64,000 nt of DNA, taken from assembly GCF_037992945.1 (NCBI RefSeq), contig NZ_CP150304.1:1987501-2051500 (forward strand), written 5' to 3'. Shown piece by piece: positions 52,525 to 60,865 of this stretch (positions are counted from its first letter, which is position 1; each line of letters starts with the position of its first letter). This DNA comes from Peribacillus sp. FSL E2-0218. Its GTDB lineage: Bacteria > Bacillota > Bacilli > Bacillales > DSM-1321. A program made the position numbers and the translations under genes. Under the pieces are notes generated by a model, which saw only the letters and a program-made list of their open reading frames with translations, did no database searches and had not been told where the DNA came from.

Positions 52525-53958
52525 ATGACGAATTCAACACAAGTTAAGCAACATGGTTTATTAGTGGCGGGTCATTGGGAGAAAACGTCAGAAACAATGA
52601 TGGTATTAAACAAATATACACAAGAACCGGCTGCTGAAATCTCGGTAGCGACAAAAAAACATGTGGATAAAGCTGTAAAGAGTGCGAAAGCTGCGTTAAA
52701 ACAGAATTTTTCACCGTATGAACGATATGAGGTATTAATGAAAGCGGCCCAATTGCTATTAGAGCGCCGCGAAGAATTTGCCAGGATCTTAGCGATTGAA
52801 GTTGGAAAGTCCATTCGTGAATCACGCGGAGAAGTGGATCGTTCAGCTCAAACTTTACAAATATCTGCAGAGGAAGCAAAGCGCATCCATGGAGAAGGTG
52901 TTCCTGTTGAATCAGCTCAAGGTTCAGAGAATCGCATGGCCTTCACCATCCGTGTTCCTGTTGGCGTCATTGCAGCTATCACTCCGTTTAATGCACCGAT
53001 CAATCTGGTCTGCCATAAAATCGGTCCAGCACTTGCGTCCGGTAATAGTGTAGTCTTAAAACCTGCTGAAGTCACTCCAATCTGTGCCATTAAACTGGCA
53101 TCCTTATTGGAGGAGGCTGGGCTACCAAAGGGACGCCTTCAAGTGCTGACTGGAGATGGTGCAAAAATCGGTGAATGGTTACTGGAAAATCAAGATGTTA
53201 ACATGTTTACTTTTACCGGAAGCCCTCGAGTGGGAGAATTAATCCGTTCAAAGGCAGGCTTACGTAAAGTGTCTCTTGAATTAGGGAATAATTCAGCGAC
53301 CATCGTTCATAAAGATTCGGATTTGGAAAGAGCGGCAACTTTAGTTTCACAAAAAAGCTTTAATAATGCAGGACAAGTTTGTATATCCGTCCAACGAATC
53401 TATGTCCATCAAGATATCTATGAAGCTTTTGTTGCGAAGTTAATAGAAAAAACGGAAGAGTTTGTAGTAGGCAATCCATTGGATGAAAAAACAGATATTG
53501 GACCGATGATTCGTCTTACTGAAGCGGAGCGAGTGGAGGCATGGGTGAAGGAAGCGGTGGAACAAGGGGCCCGGATTGAGGTTGGTGGTAAACGTGACGG
53601 CGCATTCTATTTGCCTACCATTTTAACGAATGTAAAGGATGACATGAAAGTTTGTCGTCAAGAAGTGTTCGGTCCAATTGTATCGATTGCCACATATGAA
53701 GAAATAGACGAAGTGATCGCTAAAGTAAACGATTCTGATTATGGATTGCAAGCGGGGCTCTTCACGAACGATTTACAATTGGCCATGAAAGCGGCTCGTG
53801 AAATAGAAGTGGGAGGACTTATCGTTAATGATGCGTCGGCATACCGGGTCGATCATATGCCTTATGGCGGCGTGAAGAAAAGCGGGAACGGAAAAGAAGG
53901 CCCAAAATATGCGATGGAAGAAATGACGGAAGAACGTATCATCGTCTTGAATTTATGA
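52525..53958 (+). CDS. Aldehyde dehydrogenase; candidate sulfolactaldehyde dehydrogenase
   Basis: ATG 52525 is preferred over GTG 52516 because of spacing to GGGGGAG. The 477-residue NAD(P)-dependent aldehyde dehydrogenase has the catalytic Cys at about 286 (SFNNAGQVCISVQR), catalytic Glu in VSLELGNNSATIV, and the cofactor motif FTFTGSPRVGELI. In sulfo-TAL sulfoglycolysis a dehydrogenase of this class (SftD-like) oxidises (S)-sulfolactaldehyde to sulfolactate. Assignment rests on the neighbouring transaldolase and DUF4867 genes, and the family also includes glyceraldehyde and lactaldehyde enzymes. Confidence 0.82.
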   Translation: MTNSTQVKQHGLLVAGHWEKTSETMMVLNKYTQEPAAEISVATKKHVDKAVKSAKAALKQNFSPYERYEVLMKAAQLLLERREEFARILAIEVGKSIRESRGEVDRSAQTLQISAEEAKRIHGEGVPVESAQGSENRMAFTIRVPVGVIAAITPFNAPINLVCHKIGPALASGNSVVLKPAEVTPICAIKLASLLEEAGLPKGRLQVLTGDGAKIGEWLLENQDVNMFTFTGSPRVGELIRSKAGLRKVSLELGNNSATIVHKDSDLERAATLVSQKSFNNAGQVCISVQRIYVHQDIYEAFVAKLIEKTEEFVVGNPLDEKTDIGPMIRLTEAERVEAWVKEAVEQGARIEVGGKRDGAFYLPTILTNVKDDMKVCRQEVFGPIVSIATYEEIDEVIAKVNDSDYGLQAGLFTNDLQLAMKAAREIEVGGLIVNDASAYRVDHMPYGGVKKSGNGKEGPKYAMEEMTEERIIVLNL

Positions 53959-53965
53959 TTGAAAA

Positions 53966-54003
53966 AAAGGACCTAGAGTGGGAAGGATCTAGGTCTTTCC
54001 TTT
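53966..54003 (+). terminator. Weak terminator after the aldehyde dehydrogenase gene
   Basis: AAAGGACCTAGA and TCTAGGTCTTTCC form a stem with a short T-tract. It may only partly stop transcription into the AEC gene, 40 bases on. Confidence 0.6.
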
Positions 54004-54041
54004 AGTAGATGACAAAACAAAAGGTAATGAAGGTGACAAAA

Positions 54042-54944
54042 ATGGAGTTTTTAACTATCCTCCTGCCGGTTTTCGGTATTTTTGCGATTGGGTTTATTGG
54101 ACAAAAGAAAATCGGTTTTGATACAAAGACAATCTCAACAATGGCGCTTTACTTAATGTCGCCAATTCTTGTATTTCGAACTTTTTATACTACCCCATTC
54201 ACTATTGATTACCTATACCTTACTTTTTACACATTTGCTCTTTGTTTTTCCTTGATTGCCGTTGTGTATGTCATTTCTTATTTTCACGGGTATTCGACTC
54301 CGGAAACATGTGGGATGATCTTGGCTTCGTCCTTTATGAACAACGGAAACTATGGTACCCCTGTAGTTCTATTACTCTTCGGTGCCACTGGTCTAAAATC
54401 TGCCATTGTGTTAATGGTGATACAACAAGTGGTGATGTGTACTGTGGGCGTGTATTATGCCGCAAAAGGGAGTCCGGATGGTAATGGGATACGCTCAGCT
54501 CTTCGGGCAGTTCAACGCATGCCCATCGTATATGGCGGGCTTTTAGGTGCCCTTTTTCAATTCCTGCATATCCCATTTAGCAATTCCGTACAAGAAGCCG
54601 TCAACTTAGTGGCTGATGCCGCAATTCCTACTGTAATGATTGTACTGGGCATGCAGCTTGCCAACATTTCAATAAAACAATTGGCCAAAGCCAGGATCTC
54701 TTGGTCGCTCCTTATCAAGCTTGCCATTTCACCAGCAATAGCGTATATGCTAACTCTTTTCTTGCCTGTAGATGAGATGGTTAAACAAATCATGATCATT
54801 ATGGCTGCCATGCCGACTGCCGCCAATACGACGATGTACGCGCTTCAATTCAATACAGAGTCAGATTTCGTTTCAAGTACGACACTTATCAGTACTTCGT
54901 TAAGTCTTGCAACATTGCCTATTATATTCATGATTGTTTTATAA
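54042..54944 (+). CDS. AEC-family permease; candidate sulfolactate exporter
   Basis: The start is ATG 54042, preceded by GAAGGTG. The longer frame from 54009 begins inside the terminator region. The 300-residue protein has ten membrane segments of the AEC fold, with ASSFMNNGNYGTPVVLLLFG (about 94-113) and MAAMPTAANTTMYALQF near the end. AEC members carry organic anions such as malate and sulfonates. Linkage to the dehydrogenase suggests it exports the sulfonated acid product, which is inference. Confidence 0.8.
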   Translation: MEFLTILLPVFGIFAIGFIGQKKIGFDTKTISTMALYLMSPILVFRTFYTTPFTIDYLYLTFYTFALCFSLIAVVYVISYFHGYSTPETCGMILASSFMNNGNYGTPVVLLLFGATGLKSAIVLMVIQQVVMCTVGVYYAAKGSPDGNGIRSALRAVQRMPIVYGGLLGALFQFLHIPFSNSVQEAVNLVADAAIPTVMIVLGMQLANISIKQLAKARISWSLLIKLAISPAIAYMLTLFLPVDEMVKQIMIIMAAMPTAANTTMYALQFNTESDFVSSTTLISTSLSLATLPIIFMIVL

Positions 54945-54977
54945 AGTGATAGCTGTTCCCATAGATGTTTTTCAATC

Positions 54978-55023
54978 AAAATGCAGGCCAACTTGATAAA
55001 ATCGAGTTGGCCTGCATTTTTTT
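54978..55023 (+). terminator. Strong terminator after the AEC gene
   Basis: AAATGCAGGCCAACT and AGTTGGCCTGCATTT pair perfectly (15 bp) around an 11-base loop, followed by T-rich sequence. Confidence 0.9.
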
Positions 55024-55516
55024 ATATGTGTGCACCATTTAAGGTTGCTTTTGGCTCTGAATGAAAACGAAAGTCGACTTCAGCTTGCTGATAACTTTGG
55101 AGGATCTGTACTTAGACCGTTTCATTCCACTTCCTCGCCCGCCCTCTTGAAAGCTGAGCATTGGAGGGCTACCATTAGCTCACCCTTATAATTTGGTGAA
55201 GGAGAGGTAGCCAGGGTAGGCAAACCTTTAGATATACCGACATCCGTCCCATTTACGTCCTCGAGTAAAAGGAGGATTACTTCGCAGACAGTACTATATA
55301 CGATGCCTGCCTTTTATTGTGTTGCACACAATAAATGAAGGGGGATTTGGAGAGTGTCTCTAAAGCGTTATATGCCCACCCCAGCTTGTCTACAAGCTTT
55401 TTTATCAATGCTAGTTCCTTCTATATAAGGTACTTTTCAGTGACTTGCCATTTCAGAAGCGATGGAGAGGATGGATAGTGGGCGCTACCCCTAAAGTTCA
55501 AAAGTAAGAAATATGA
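55024..55516. other. Gene-free gap in the middle of the locus
   Basis: About 490 bases between the two halves of the proposed sulfosugar locus. Small hairpins occur (TATTGTG-TTG-CACACAATA near 55315, AGCTTG-TCTA-CAAGCT followed by TTTTTT near 55384-55405), but no ORF with a ribosome binding site. It may be decayed gene or mobile-element sequence. Confidence 0.4.
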
Positions 55517-55558
55517 AAAATGCGGCACTACCCGTATAAAGGGCAGTGCCGCATTTTC
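55517..55558. terminator. Terminator after the Gfo/Idh/MocA gene
   Basis: AAAATGCGGCACT and AGTGCCGCATTTT, extended by CCC/GGG, form a strong stem with A-rich and T-rich flanks on both strands. Confidence 0.85.
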
Positions 55559-55623
55559 ATGCTCCTCTGTATTACAAAGTTCTTCTGACCACCAAACAAT
55601 AAATGGGGGATGCACCAATTCAA

Positions 55624-56856
55624 TTAATTAGAGACAGTCGCTTTCTCATTATGAACTCTCTTTAATAATTCATCAATGTATACTACTTTTCCTGTTTTAA
55701 TGGACTCTTCTGCTGCAATTCCGACGACTATGGACCAAAAGCCTTCTTCAACAGTGGCAGTCGTGGTTGAAACGCCTTCCATATTATCAATGAAGTATTT
55801 GTGCTCATAATACGTTCCGCCATTATGTCCACTGCTTTGGATAACAGATGGATAACATGGAGTGGAGATTCTTGTAGGTTTACTTTCACCACTTAAAACT
55901 TCCAGATGTGTATTTGGCCGATTCACCGGTAAAAAATCATCATTTTCATAGGCTCTTAGTCTTCCTTCATCTCCACATATCGTAATTTCTTCATAGAACA
56001 TAGGAGAAAACATGCACAAATTAAAATTCGTGTTCACACCGTTTTCATAGACGATATTGACATTTGCATGATCGATTACATCAGATTTTTGTTCTTTATA
56101 TTCAAAATCATTAAAATTGACAGCGCTTCCTCCGGTTGCATAAACGAAAGAGGGCTTGGATTGAGCCAATAAGTTTAAAAGGTCAAAATAATGACAACAT
56201 TTTTCAACGAGCGTACCGCCTGAATATTTAGAGAATTTATTCCATTGGTTTACTTTATCCAGGAAGGGAACTCGATGTTCTACAATGCTGATTGTTTTAA
56301 TATCACCAATTGATTTTCGCTCGATCGCTTCATGAATGGATTCGTTGTAAATCGCTTTGTAACGATATTGTAGGCCGATTTGAAAGATCCCTTTATAACC
56401 ATCGGCAAGTTCTTTAATTTCCAATGCATCATTTAAATTTGTAGCCATTGGTTTTTCTAGTAAAATATGCTTTCCGGATTTGACCGCTTCTCTCACAATC
56501 TCAAGATGGGTATAATTCGGCGTACAAATAATTAGTCCATCTACTTGCGGATCATGACAAGCTTCCTCAAGAGTCCGATACTCCACTAGATCATGTCCAG
56601 GGAAGTTTTCCGAGAACATCCTTTTCGTATTTTCAATACTTTTCTTATCTAGATCATAAATGCCATGAATGGTTGCTCTTCCCTCCAGCATGGTAACTTT
56701 TATATGCTCATGACCTATCATCCCGGCACCAATCACGTTAAATTTATATTTTTGTTTTTCCTTTTTAAAAATGTATTTATCTTCTTCGGATAAGTAATCA
56801 ACATTTAAAAAACTCGAGAAAAAATTACTGTTTAATTCTTTTCTTTTTGTACTCAT
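55624..56856 (-). CDS. Gfo/Idh/MocA-family protein; candidate NAD-dependent sulfoquinovosidase
   Basis: ATG 56856 has TGGAGG 8 bases upstream. The 410-residue protein has an N-terminal Rossmann domain with FNVIGAGMIGHEHIKVT (GxGxxG) and the LLEKPMATN motif (EKP) of the family. The C-terminal beta-sheet domain carries GGTLVEKCCHYFDLL. Most members are sugar dehydrogenases. A branch, GH188 (SqgA), is an NAD-dependent sulfoquinovosidase. Next to importer, isomerase and transaldolase genes, a glycosidase role would supply free sulfoquinovose. No GH31 enzyme is present in the window. Confidence 0.75.
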   Translation of the reverse strand: MSTKRKELNSNFFSSFLNVDYLSEEDKYIFKKEKQKYKFNVIGAGMIGHEHIKVTMLEGRATIHGIYDLDKKSIENTKRMFSENFPGHDLVEYRTLEEACHDPQVDGLIICTPNYTHLEIVREAVKSGKHILLEKPMATNLNDALEIKELADGYKGIFQIGLQYRYKAIYNESIHEAIERKSIGDIKTISIVEHRVPFLDKVNQWNKFSKYSGGTLVEKCCHYFDLLNLLAQSKPSFVYATGGSAVNFNDFEYKEQKSDVIDHANVNIVYENGVNTNFNLCMFSPMFYEEITICGDEGRLRAYENDDFLPVNRPNTHLEVLSGESKPTRISTPCYPSVIQSSGHNGGTYYEHKYFIDNMEGVSTTTATVEEGFWSIVVGIAAEESIKTGKVVYIDELLKRVHNEKATVSN

Positions 56857-56997
56857 ATCAAAAACCTCCATGTAATTTTGTTAATCATAAATAGGTACTA
56901 CCCGTTTTTTTATGTTCCTTCGGATTTCACTGGTAATCCAAAAATATGGAGCTAGCGGTAACCTGGGTAAACATAGTTACCTTTAAATAAAAATCAG

Positions 56998-57028
56998 TAT
57001 CTTTGTTCATTATAAGAATACGTTTACA
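56998..57028. promoter_or_regulatory. Operator-like and cre-like sequence at the Gfo promoter
   Basis: TATCTTTGTT (56998-57007) resembles the left half of the dyad at 50254. On the minus strand TGTAAACGTATTCT (57015-57028) resembles a CcpA cre site with two mismatches and is followed by TATAAT. Both suggestions are weak individually. Confidence 0.35.
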
Positions 57029-57214
57029 GAATTACAAGGGATGATTATAAAAAAAAGAAAAATTCTGAAAAAAACGTTCCAGTGCCGCGAAAGAGGTTTT
57101 AGGAACCCTGATATGAACTATTGATAGAGGATAGTAGATTTGCAAGCAGTCACGCTCAAGGAGATTGAATTTTTCAAATAAATGAAAAAAATATTTGGAA
57201 AAGGCTTGCTATTT

Positions 57215-57237
57215 TGTATGCGTTTTCATAATATAAT
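57215..57237 (+). promoter_or_regulatory. cre-like site and -10 ahead of the importer operon
   Basis: TGTATGCGTTTTCA (57215-57228) matches TGWNANCGNTNWCA at all but one position. It sits just before TATAAT (57232-57237), an arrangement that would give CcpA-mediated repression by glucose. The importer starts 200 bases downstream. Confidence 0.55.
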
Positions 57238-57436
57238 AAAACATAATAACTTTTTCAAAAAGATAGTAATGTTAGAAAAGAGTTTCTCTAAAACGATGGA
57301 AGGAGCACAGGCCATGGAAGATTTTCAGCTGACAAGAACGTGAAATTTGAGTGCGCATTTCTTATGAAGGGTTCGTGACGATTAGACAATTGACATTTCT
57401 TTAATTTTAAAAATGGTATTTAAAAGGAGAGAACGT

Positions 57437-58834
57437 ATGGAACAATCAGTCATTCAAAACATGGAACGTCCAGTTGATACTTCTAAGAAATTAAAGCTTA
57501 AGGAAAAAATAGCATACGGAATGGGGGATGTAGGAAATAATTTTTTATTTGATCTAGGTCAAATCTATTTGCTTAAGTTTTATACGGATGCACTTGGACT
57601 GCCATCAGCAACAGCAGGGTTAATCTTCTTAATTACAAAAATATGGGACGCCTTTGCCGACATTACTGTAGGCACTTGGGTGGATAATCGAAAAAAAATT
57701 GGTCCAAAAGGAAAGTTCAGGCCGTTTATCCTTTACACGGCAGTACCGTTAGCCCTCATTACAATCGTTAGTTTTACCAATCCTGATTTTTCACTCACTG
57801 GAAAAATGATTTGGGCTTATGCAACCTATATGGCATTTGGTACCATTTATAGTATTTCGAATATTCCTTACGGTTCAATGGTTCCTGCCATGACCAAAGA
57901 TCCTGTAGAAAGAGCGGAGTTGGCTGCGTTTAGGCAAGCAGGATCAAACATGGGCCTATTGATTACTACGGTTGGGTTCATGCCTATCGTTTTACTTTTC
58001 AATAGTGAATCCACTGGATACATAGTGGCGGTATCGGTATTTGCTTTTTTAGGTGTACTATTGCAACTATATTGTTATAAGAATGTTAAAGAAAGATATG
58101 TGTACGAGAAGCCAAAAGAAGCTCAGGTGAAACTGAGTGAGAGTTATAAAGGGTTGTTAAAAAATACCCCTCTTTTGATCCTTTGTTTAGTGAACTTGTT
58201 TACTTTTTCAGCTTTCAATGTAAAGCTCGCAGTACAAGTATACTATTGCCAATATGTATTGAAAAATGTTTCAATCGTTCCTTACATGGGCTTTTTCAGC
58301 ATTGGCTGTGTGTTTATAGGTGTAGCACTAGTTCCGTTCATGGTTAAAAAAATCGGAAAGAAATACACGTATATACTTGGTTGCGCAATTTGGGCAGTTG
58401 GCGATTTATTAGCTTATATTTTTGCTGATAATGCCGTAATATTTATCATTTTAGCTTGTTTTGCCTTCTTTGGAAGTGCATTTGTCAATAGTTTGAACTG
58501 GGCATTCGTTTCTGATGCGGTTGAATACGGGGAATGGAAAACAGGCAATAGATCGGAAGGTGTGGTTTATTCATTCTTCACTTTCTGTCGCAAATTATCT
58601 CAGGCTCTCGCAGGTTTTATCCCAGGTATTGTTTTAGGGCTAGTCGGGTATGTGCCCAATGCCGTGCAAAATGCCAATGTGGTAGAAGGGATTAGAGGGC
58701 TTATGTTCATATATCCAAGTACATTGGCCATGGCAACCATTATTGTTATGGCATTCTTTTATAAACTATCTGATGATAAATACAATAATATCGTAAAAGA
58801 TCTTAATGAGCGTAAATCAGGTATACCTATGTAA
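57437..58834 (+). CDS. GPH-family sugar:cation symporter; candidate sulfoquinovose importer
   Basis: ATG 57437 follows AAAAGGAGAG. The 465-residue protein has 12 membrane segments of the glycoside-pentoside-hexuronide family (MelB/XynP/YihO-like): KEKIAYGMGDVGNNFLFDLG at the start, TKIWDAFADITVGTWVDNRK (motif with conserved Asp residues, about 72-91) and FVSDAVEYGEWKTGNRSEGV (about 357-376). YihO and YihP, sulfoquinovose and glycoside importers of E. coli, are in this family. It begins the importer-transaldolase-isomerase row. Confidence 0.85.
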   Translation: MEQSVIQNMERPVDTSKKLKLKEKIAYGMGDVGNNFLFDLGQIYLLKFYTDALGLPSATAGLIFLITKIWDAFADITVGTWVDNRKKIGPKGKFRPFILYTAVPLALITIVSFTNPDFSLTGKMIWAYATYMAFGTIYSISNIPYGSMVPAMTKDPVERAELAAFRQAGSNMGLLITTVGFMPIVLLFNSESTGYIVAVSVFAFLGVLLQLYCYKNVKERYVYEKPKEAQVKLSESYKGLLKNTPLLILCLVNLFTFSAFNVKLAVQVYYCQYVLKNVSIVPYMGFFSIGCVFIGVALVPFMVKKIGKKYTYILGCAIWAVGDLLAYIFADNAVIFIILACFAFFGSAFVNSLNWAFVSDAVEYGEWKTGNRSEGVVYSFFTFCRKLSQALAGFIPGIVLGLVGYVPNAVQNANVVEGIRGLMFIYPSTLAMATIIVMAFFYKLSDDKYNNIVKDLNERKSGIPM

Positions 58835-59077
58835 AAAGTAATCAAGTACTTGACTGCCGGATTAAACTGTGATGATTTAAGTTGAAGGGCCCGTAATGTT
58901 GGTATAGTGTAGCTTATTTTACATTAAAACACGAACGGGCACTTGGCATAAAAAAATTTACTAGAATTTGTAAAGAAAAAGCTTGAAAGATAGCAAACTT
59001 TTTTTTATTATAGAATCAAAGGTAGTAACATTTTGTAAAACGTAGATACGTTTAAAACACATGAGGAGGAATAAAGT

Positions 59078-59758
59078 ATGAAATATTTTTTGGACAGTGC
59101 CATTATGAAGGAAGTGCGTTATGCTTATGAAAATTGGGCCATCGATGGGGTAACGACGAATCCTCGCCACATCATGTCAAGCGGTAAACCATTCCTTACC
59201 GTGTTAGATGAATTAGGAAGCGAATTTAAGGGCGTTGAGAACTTTCCTATTTCAGTGGAAATTAATCCTCATTTAGACGATGCAAAAGAAATGGTTGAAA
59301 CAGGAACGAAGATTGCACAATTGTCTTCCAATTTCGTCATTAAAATTCCGTGTACAGAACCAGGTTTGATTGCGGCGAGGGAATTTGAAAAAGAAGGCAT
59401 CCCTACGAATGTCACGCTTGTTTTTTCTCCTTCCCAAGCCTTGCAAGCTGGAAGAATCAAGGCTAGTTTCGTATCGCCTTTCGTTGGATGGAAGGAAAAT
59501 AGCGGGGATGACACGACTCAATACATTCAAGATATCGCAAATATCTATAAAACGTATCATTTCGAAACTGAAATTATCGTGGCCGCTTTGCGGAATGGCA
59601 AACAAATCGTTGATGCCGCTAAAGCAGGGGCCCATATCGTGACCTGTGGCTTCGATGTTTACAAGGAAAGCTTCCATCACGCATTTACTGATTATGGATT
59701 GGATAAATTCCGCAATGCCTGGGACAACACAATTACGGAAGCACCAGTATTGAAATGA
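59078..59758 (+). CDS. sftT: Short transaldolase; candidate 6-deoxy-6-sulfofructose transaldolase
   Basis: The 226-residue protein is a TalC/FSA-type transaldolase: MKYFLDSAIMKEVRYAYENW, then the Schiff-base lysine K89 in FVIKIPCTEPG and THIVTCGFDVYKES-like C-terminal strands. The usual TTNPS loop reads TTNPR (27-30), so an arginine lies where phosphate-using relatives have Ser or Thr. In sulfo-TAL sulfoglycolysis (SftT/SqvA) such an enzyme moves the dihydroxyacetone unit of sulfofructose to glyceraldehyde-3-phosphate, yielding sulfolactaldehyde and fructose-6-phosphate. Substrate is inferred from context. Confidence 0.8.
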   Translation: MKYFLDSAIMKEVRYAYENWAIDGVTTNPRHIMSSGKPFLTVLDELGSEFKGVENFPISVEINPHLDDAKEMVETGTKIAQLSSNFVIKIPCTEPGLIAAREFEKEGIPTNVTLVFSPSQALQAGRIKASFVSPFVGWKENSGDDTTQYIQDIANIYKTYHFETEIIVAALRNGKQIVDAAKAGAHIVTCGFDVYKESFHHAFTDYGLDKFRNAWDNTITEAPVLK

Positions 59759-59836
59759 TAATAAATAACGTTGAAAGGTTCCTCATGGATGTTAATTTGA
59801 GGGCCTTTTAAAATGGAAGAAAGGAGCGGGGTGACC

Positions 59837-60532
59837 TTGTCAAAGTATGAAGTGATTAGAGGTTTAAATAAACATATTTCCATTTTCCATGTTGAAGATA
59901 GCAGGTTTGCACCATACGGTAAAATAATCATTGGGTATGATTTTCAAGAGCTGCAAACATATATGAAAGAAATGGAGATTCCTCAAGATCATAATGTCTA
60001 TATTCCTTCAGTTTCCGATATGGAAAATACGAGCGTGAAAGAACGGATTCAAACTGCCTTTTATGGAGAGATGCCGATTCAAATTGGATATTGTAATGGT
60101 CCGAGCTCAACGCTGAATGGTTTAGAATATCATAAAGGCAGTGAAATCAACATTGCGGTGACAGATATGGTTCTTCTATTGGGAAAAGTACAGGATATTC
60201 ACGACAATAGTTATGACTCTACAAATGTAGAGGCGTTTTTTATCCCGAAAGGAACGGCGATAGAGTTATATAGTACAACCTTGCACTTTGCCCCGTGTAA
60301 AGTAAACGAAGAAGGGTTCAAGACAATCGTTATTTTGCCGGCCGGCACAAATGAGCCATTAAATCAGGAGATAAAAAAAAGAACGGAAGAGGATAAACTA
60401 TTATTCATGAAAAATAAATGGCTGATTGCTCATCCTGAAAGCAAACAATTGGCAAGTAAAGGTGCATATGCCGGAATAAATGGTGATAATATTTCAATTT
60501 TCCATGGGAAAAATAAAATAAAAATCAAATGA
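59837..60532 (+). CDS. sftI: DUF4867 cupin-type isomerase; candidate sulfoquinovose isomerase
   Basis: AAGGAG (59821-59826) points to TTG 59837 (10 bases) or GTG 59831 (4 bases). ATG 59813 has no site. The roughly 231-residue protein matches DUF4867, a cupin-like ketol-isomerase fold. The central GYCNGPSSTLNGLEYHKGSE and INIAVTDMVLLLGK segments hold likely metal ligands (His, Glu, Asp), with a later TTLHFAPC strand. Members in sulfo-TAL clusters convert sulfoquinovose to sulfofructose. It directly follows the transaldolase gene. Symbol choice rests on gene context. Confidence 0.75.
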   Translation: MSKYEVIRGLNKHISIFHVEDSRFAPYGKIIIGYDFQELQTYMKEMEIPQDHNVYIPSVSDMENTSVKERIQTAFYGEMPIQIGYCNGPSSTLNGLEYHKGSEINIAVTDMVLLLGKVQDIHDNSYDSTNVEAFFIPKGTAIELYSTTLHFAPCKVNEEGFKTIVILPAGTNEPLNQEIKKRTEEDKLLFMKNKWLIAHPESKQLASKGAYAGINGDNISIFHGKNKIKIK

Positions 60533-60865
60533 CTAACTTCATAGCTGCAAAAGAGGTGGGAGCTTTATGTCCCGCCTTTTTTATGTTCTCCAAAGCTTTC
60601 TATAAGGAAAATCCGGAAGTAGGCCTAATTAATTTCAGTTTGGTCGGAAAAAAGGAGAAGAAGGCCGAATTAATTCAAGTGGGGTCGGAAAAATGGCGAA
60701 TACGGACAAAGTTATTCCATGCAATACCGAGATAGCGGCGAAGACGACCCGAATATTCCAGAACAGGATCAAGTCTTGCGAAGGCAGCAGGGTTGTTACT
60801 CAATGGAGAAAAATGCTATGGTGGATGGATGAGGTAAGAAAACATGAGGAAAAGAAGTGAAATAA
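60533..60865. other. Gap with terminator and a tandem imperfect repeat
   Basis: The terminator at 60551 ends the locus. Beyond it, two 34-base blocks (60621-60654 and 60662-60695, sharing AGGCC-AATTAATT and GGTCGGAAAAA) repeat in direct orientation. A 68-codon frame at 60529-60735 runs through the terminator and is not credible. Confidence 0.5.
60551..60582 (+). terminator. Terminator after the DUF4867 gene
   Basis: AGGTGGGA and TCCCGCCT pair (one G-U) around a loop, followed by TTTTT. Confidence 0.8.

Noticed and set aside
60529..60735. 68-codon frame directly after the DUF4867 gene
   Set aside because: It runs through a clear Rho-independent terminator and a tandem repeat, and its composition is not protein-like.
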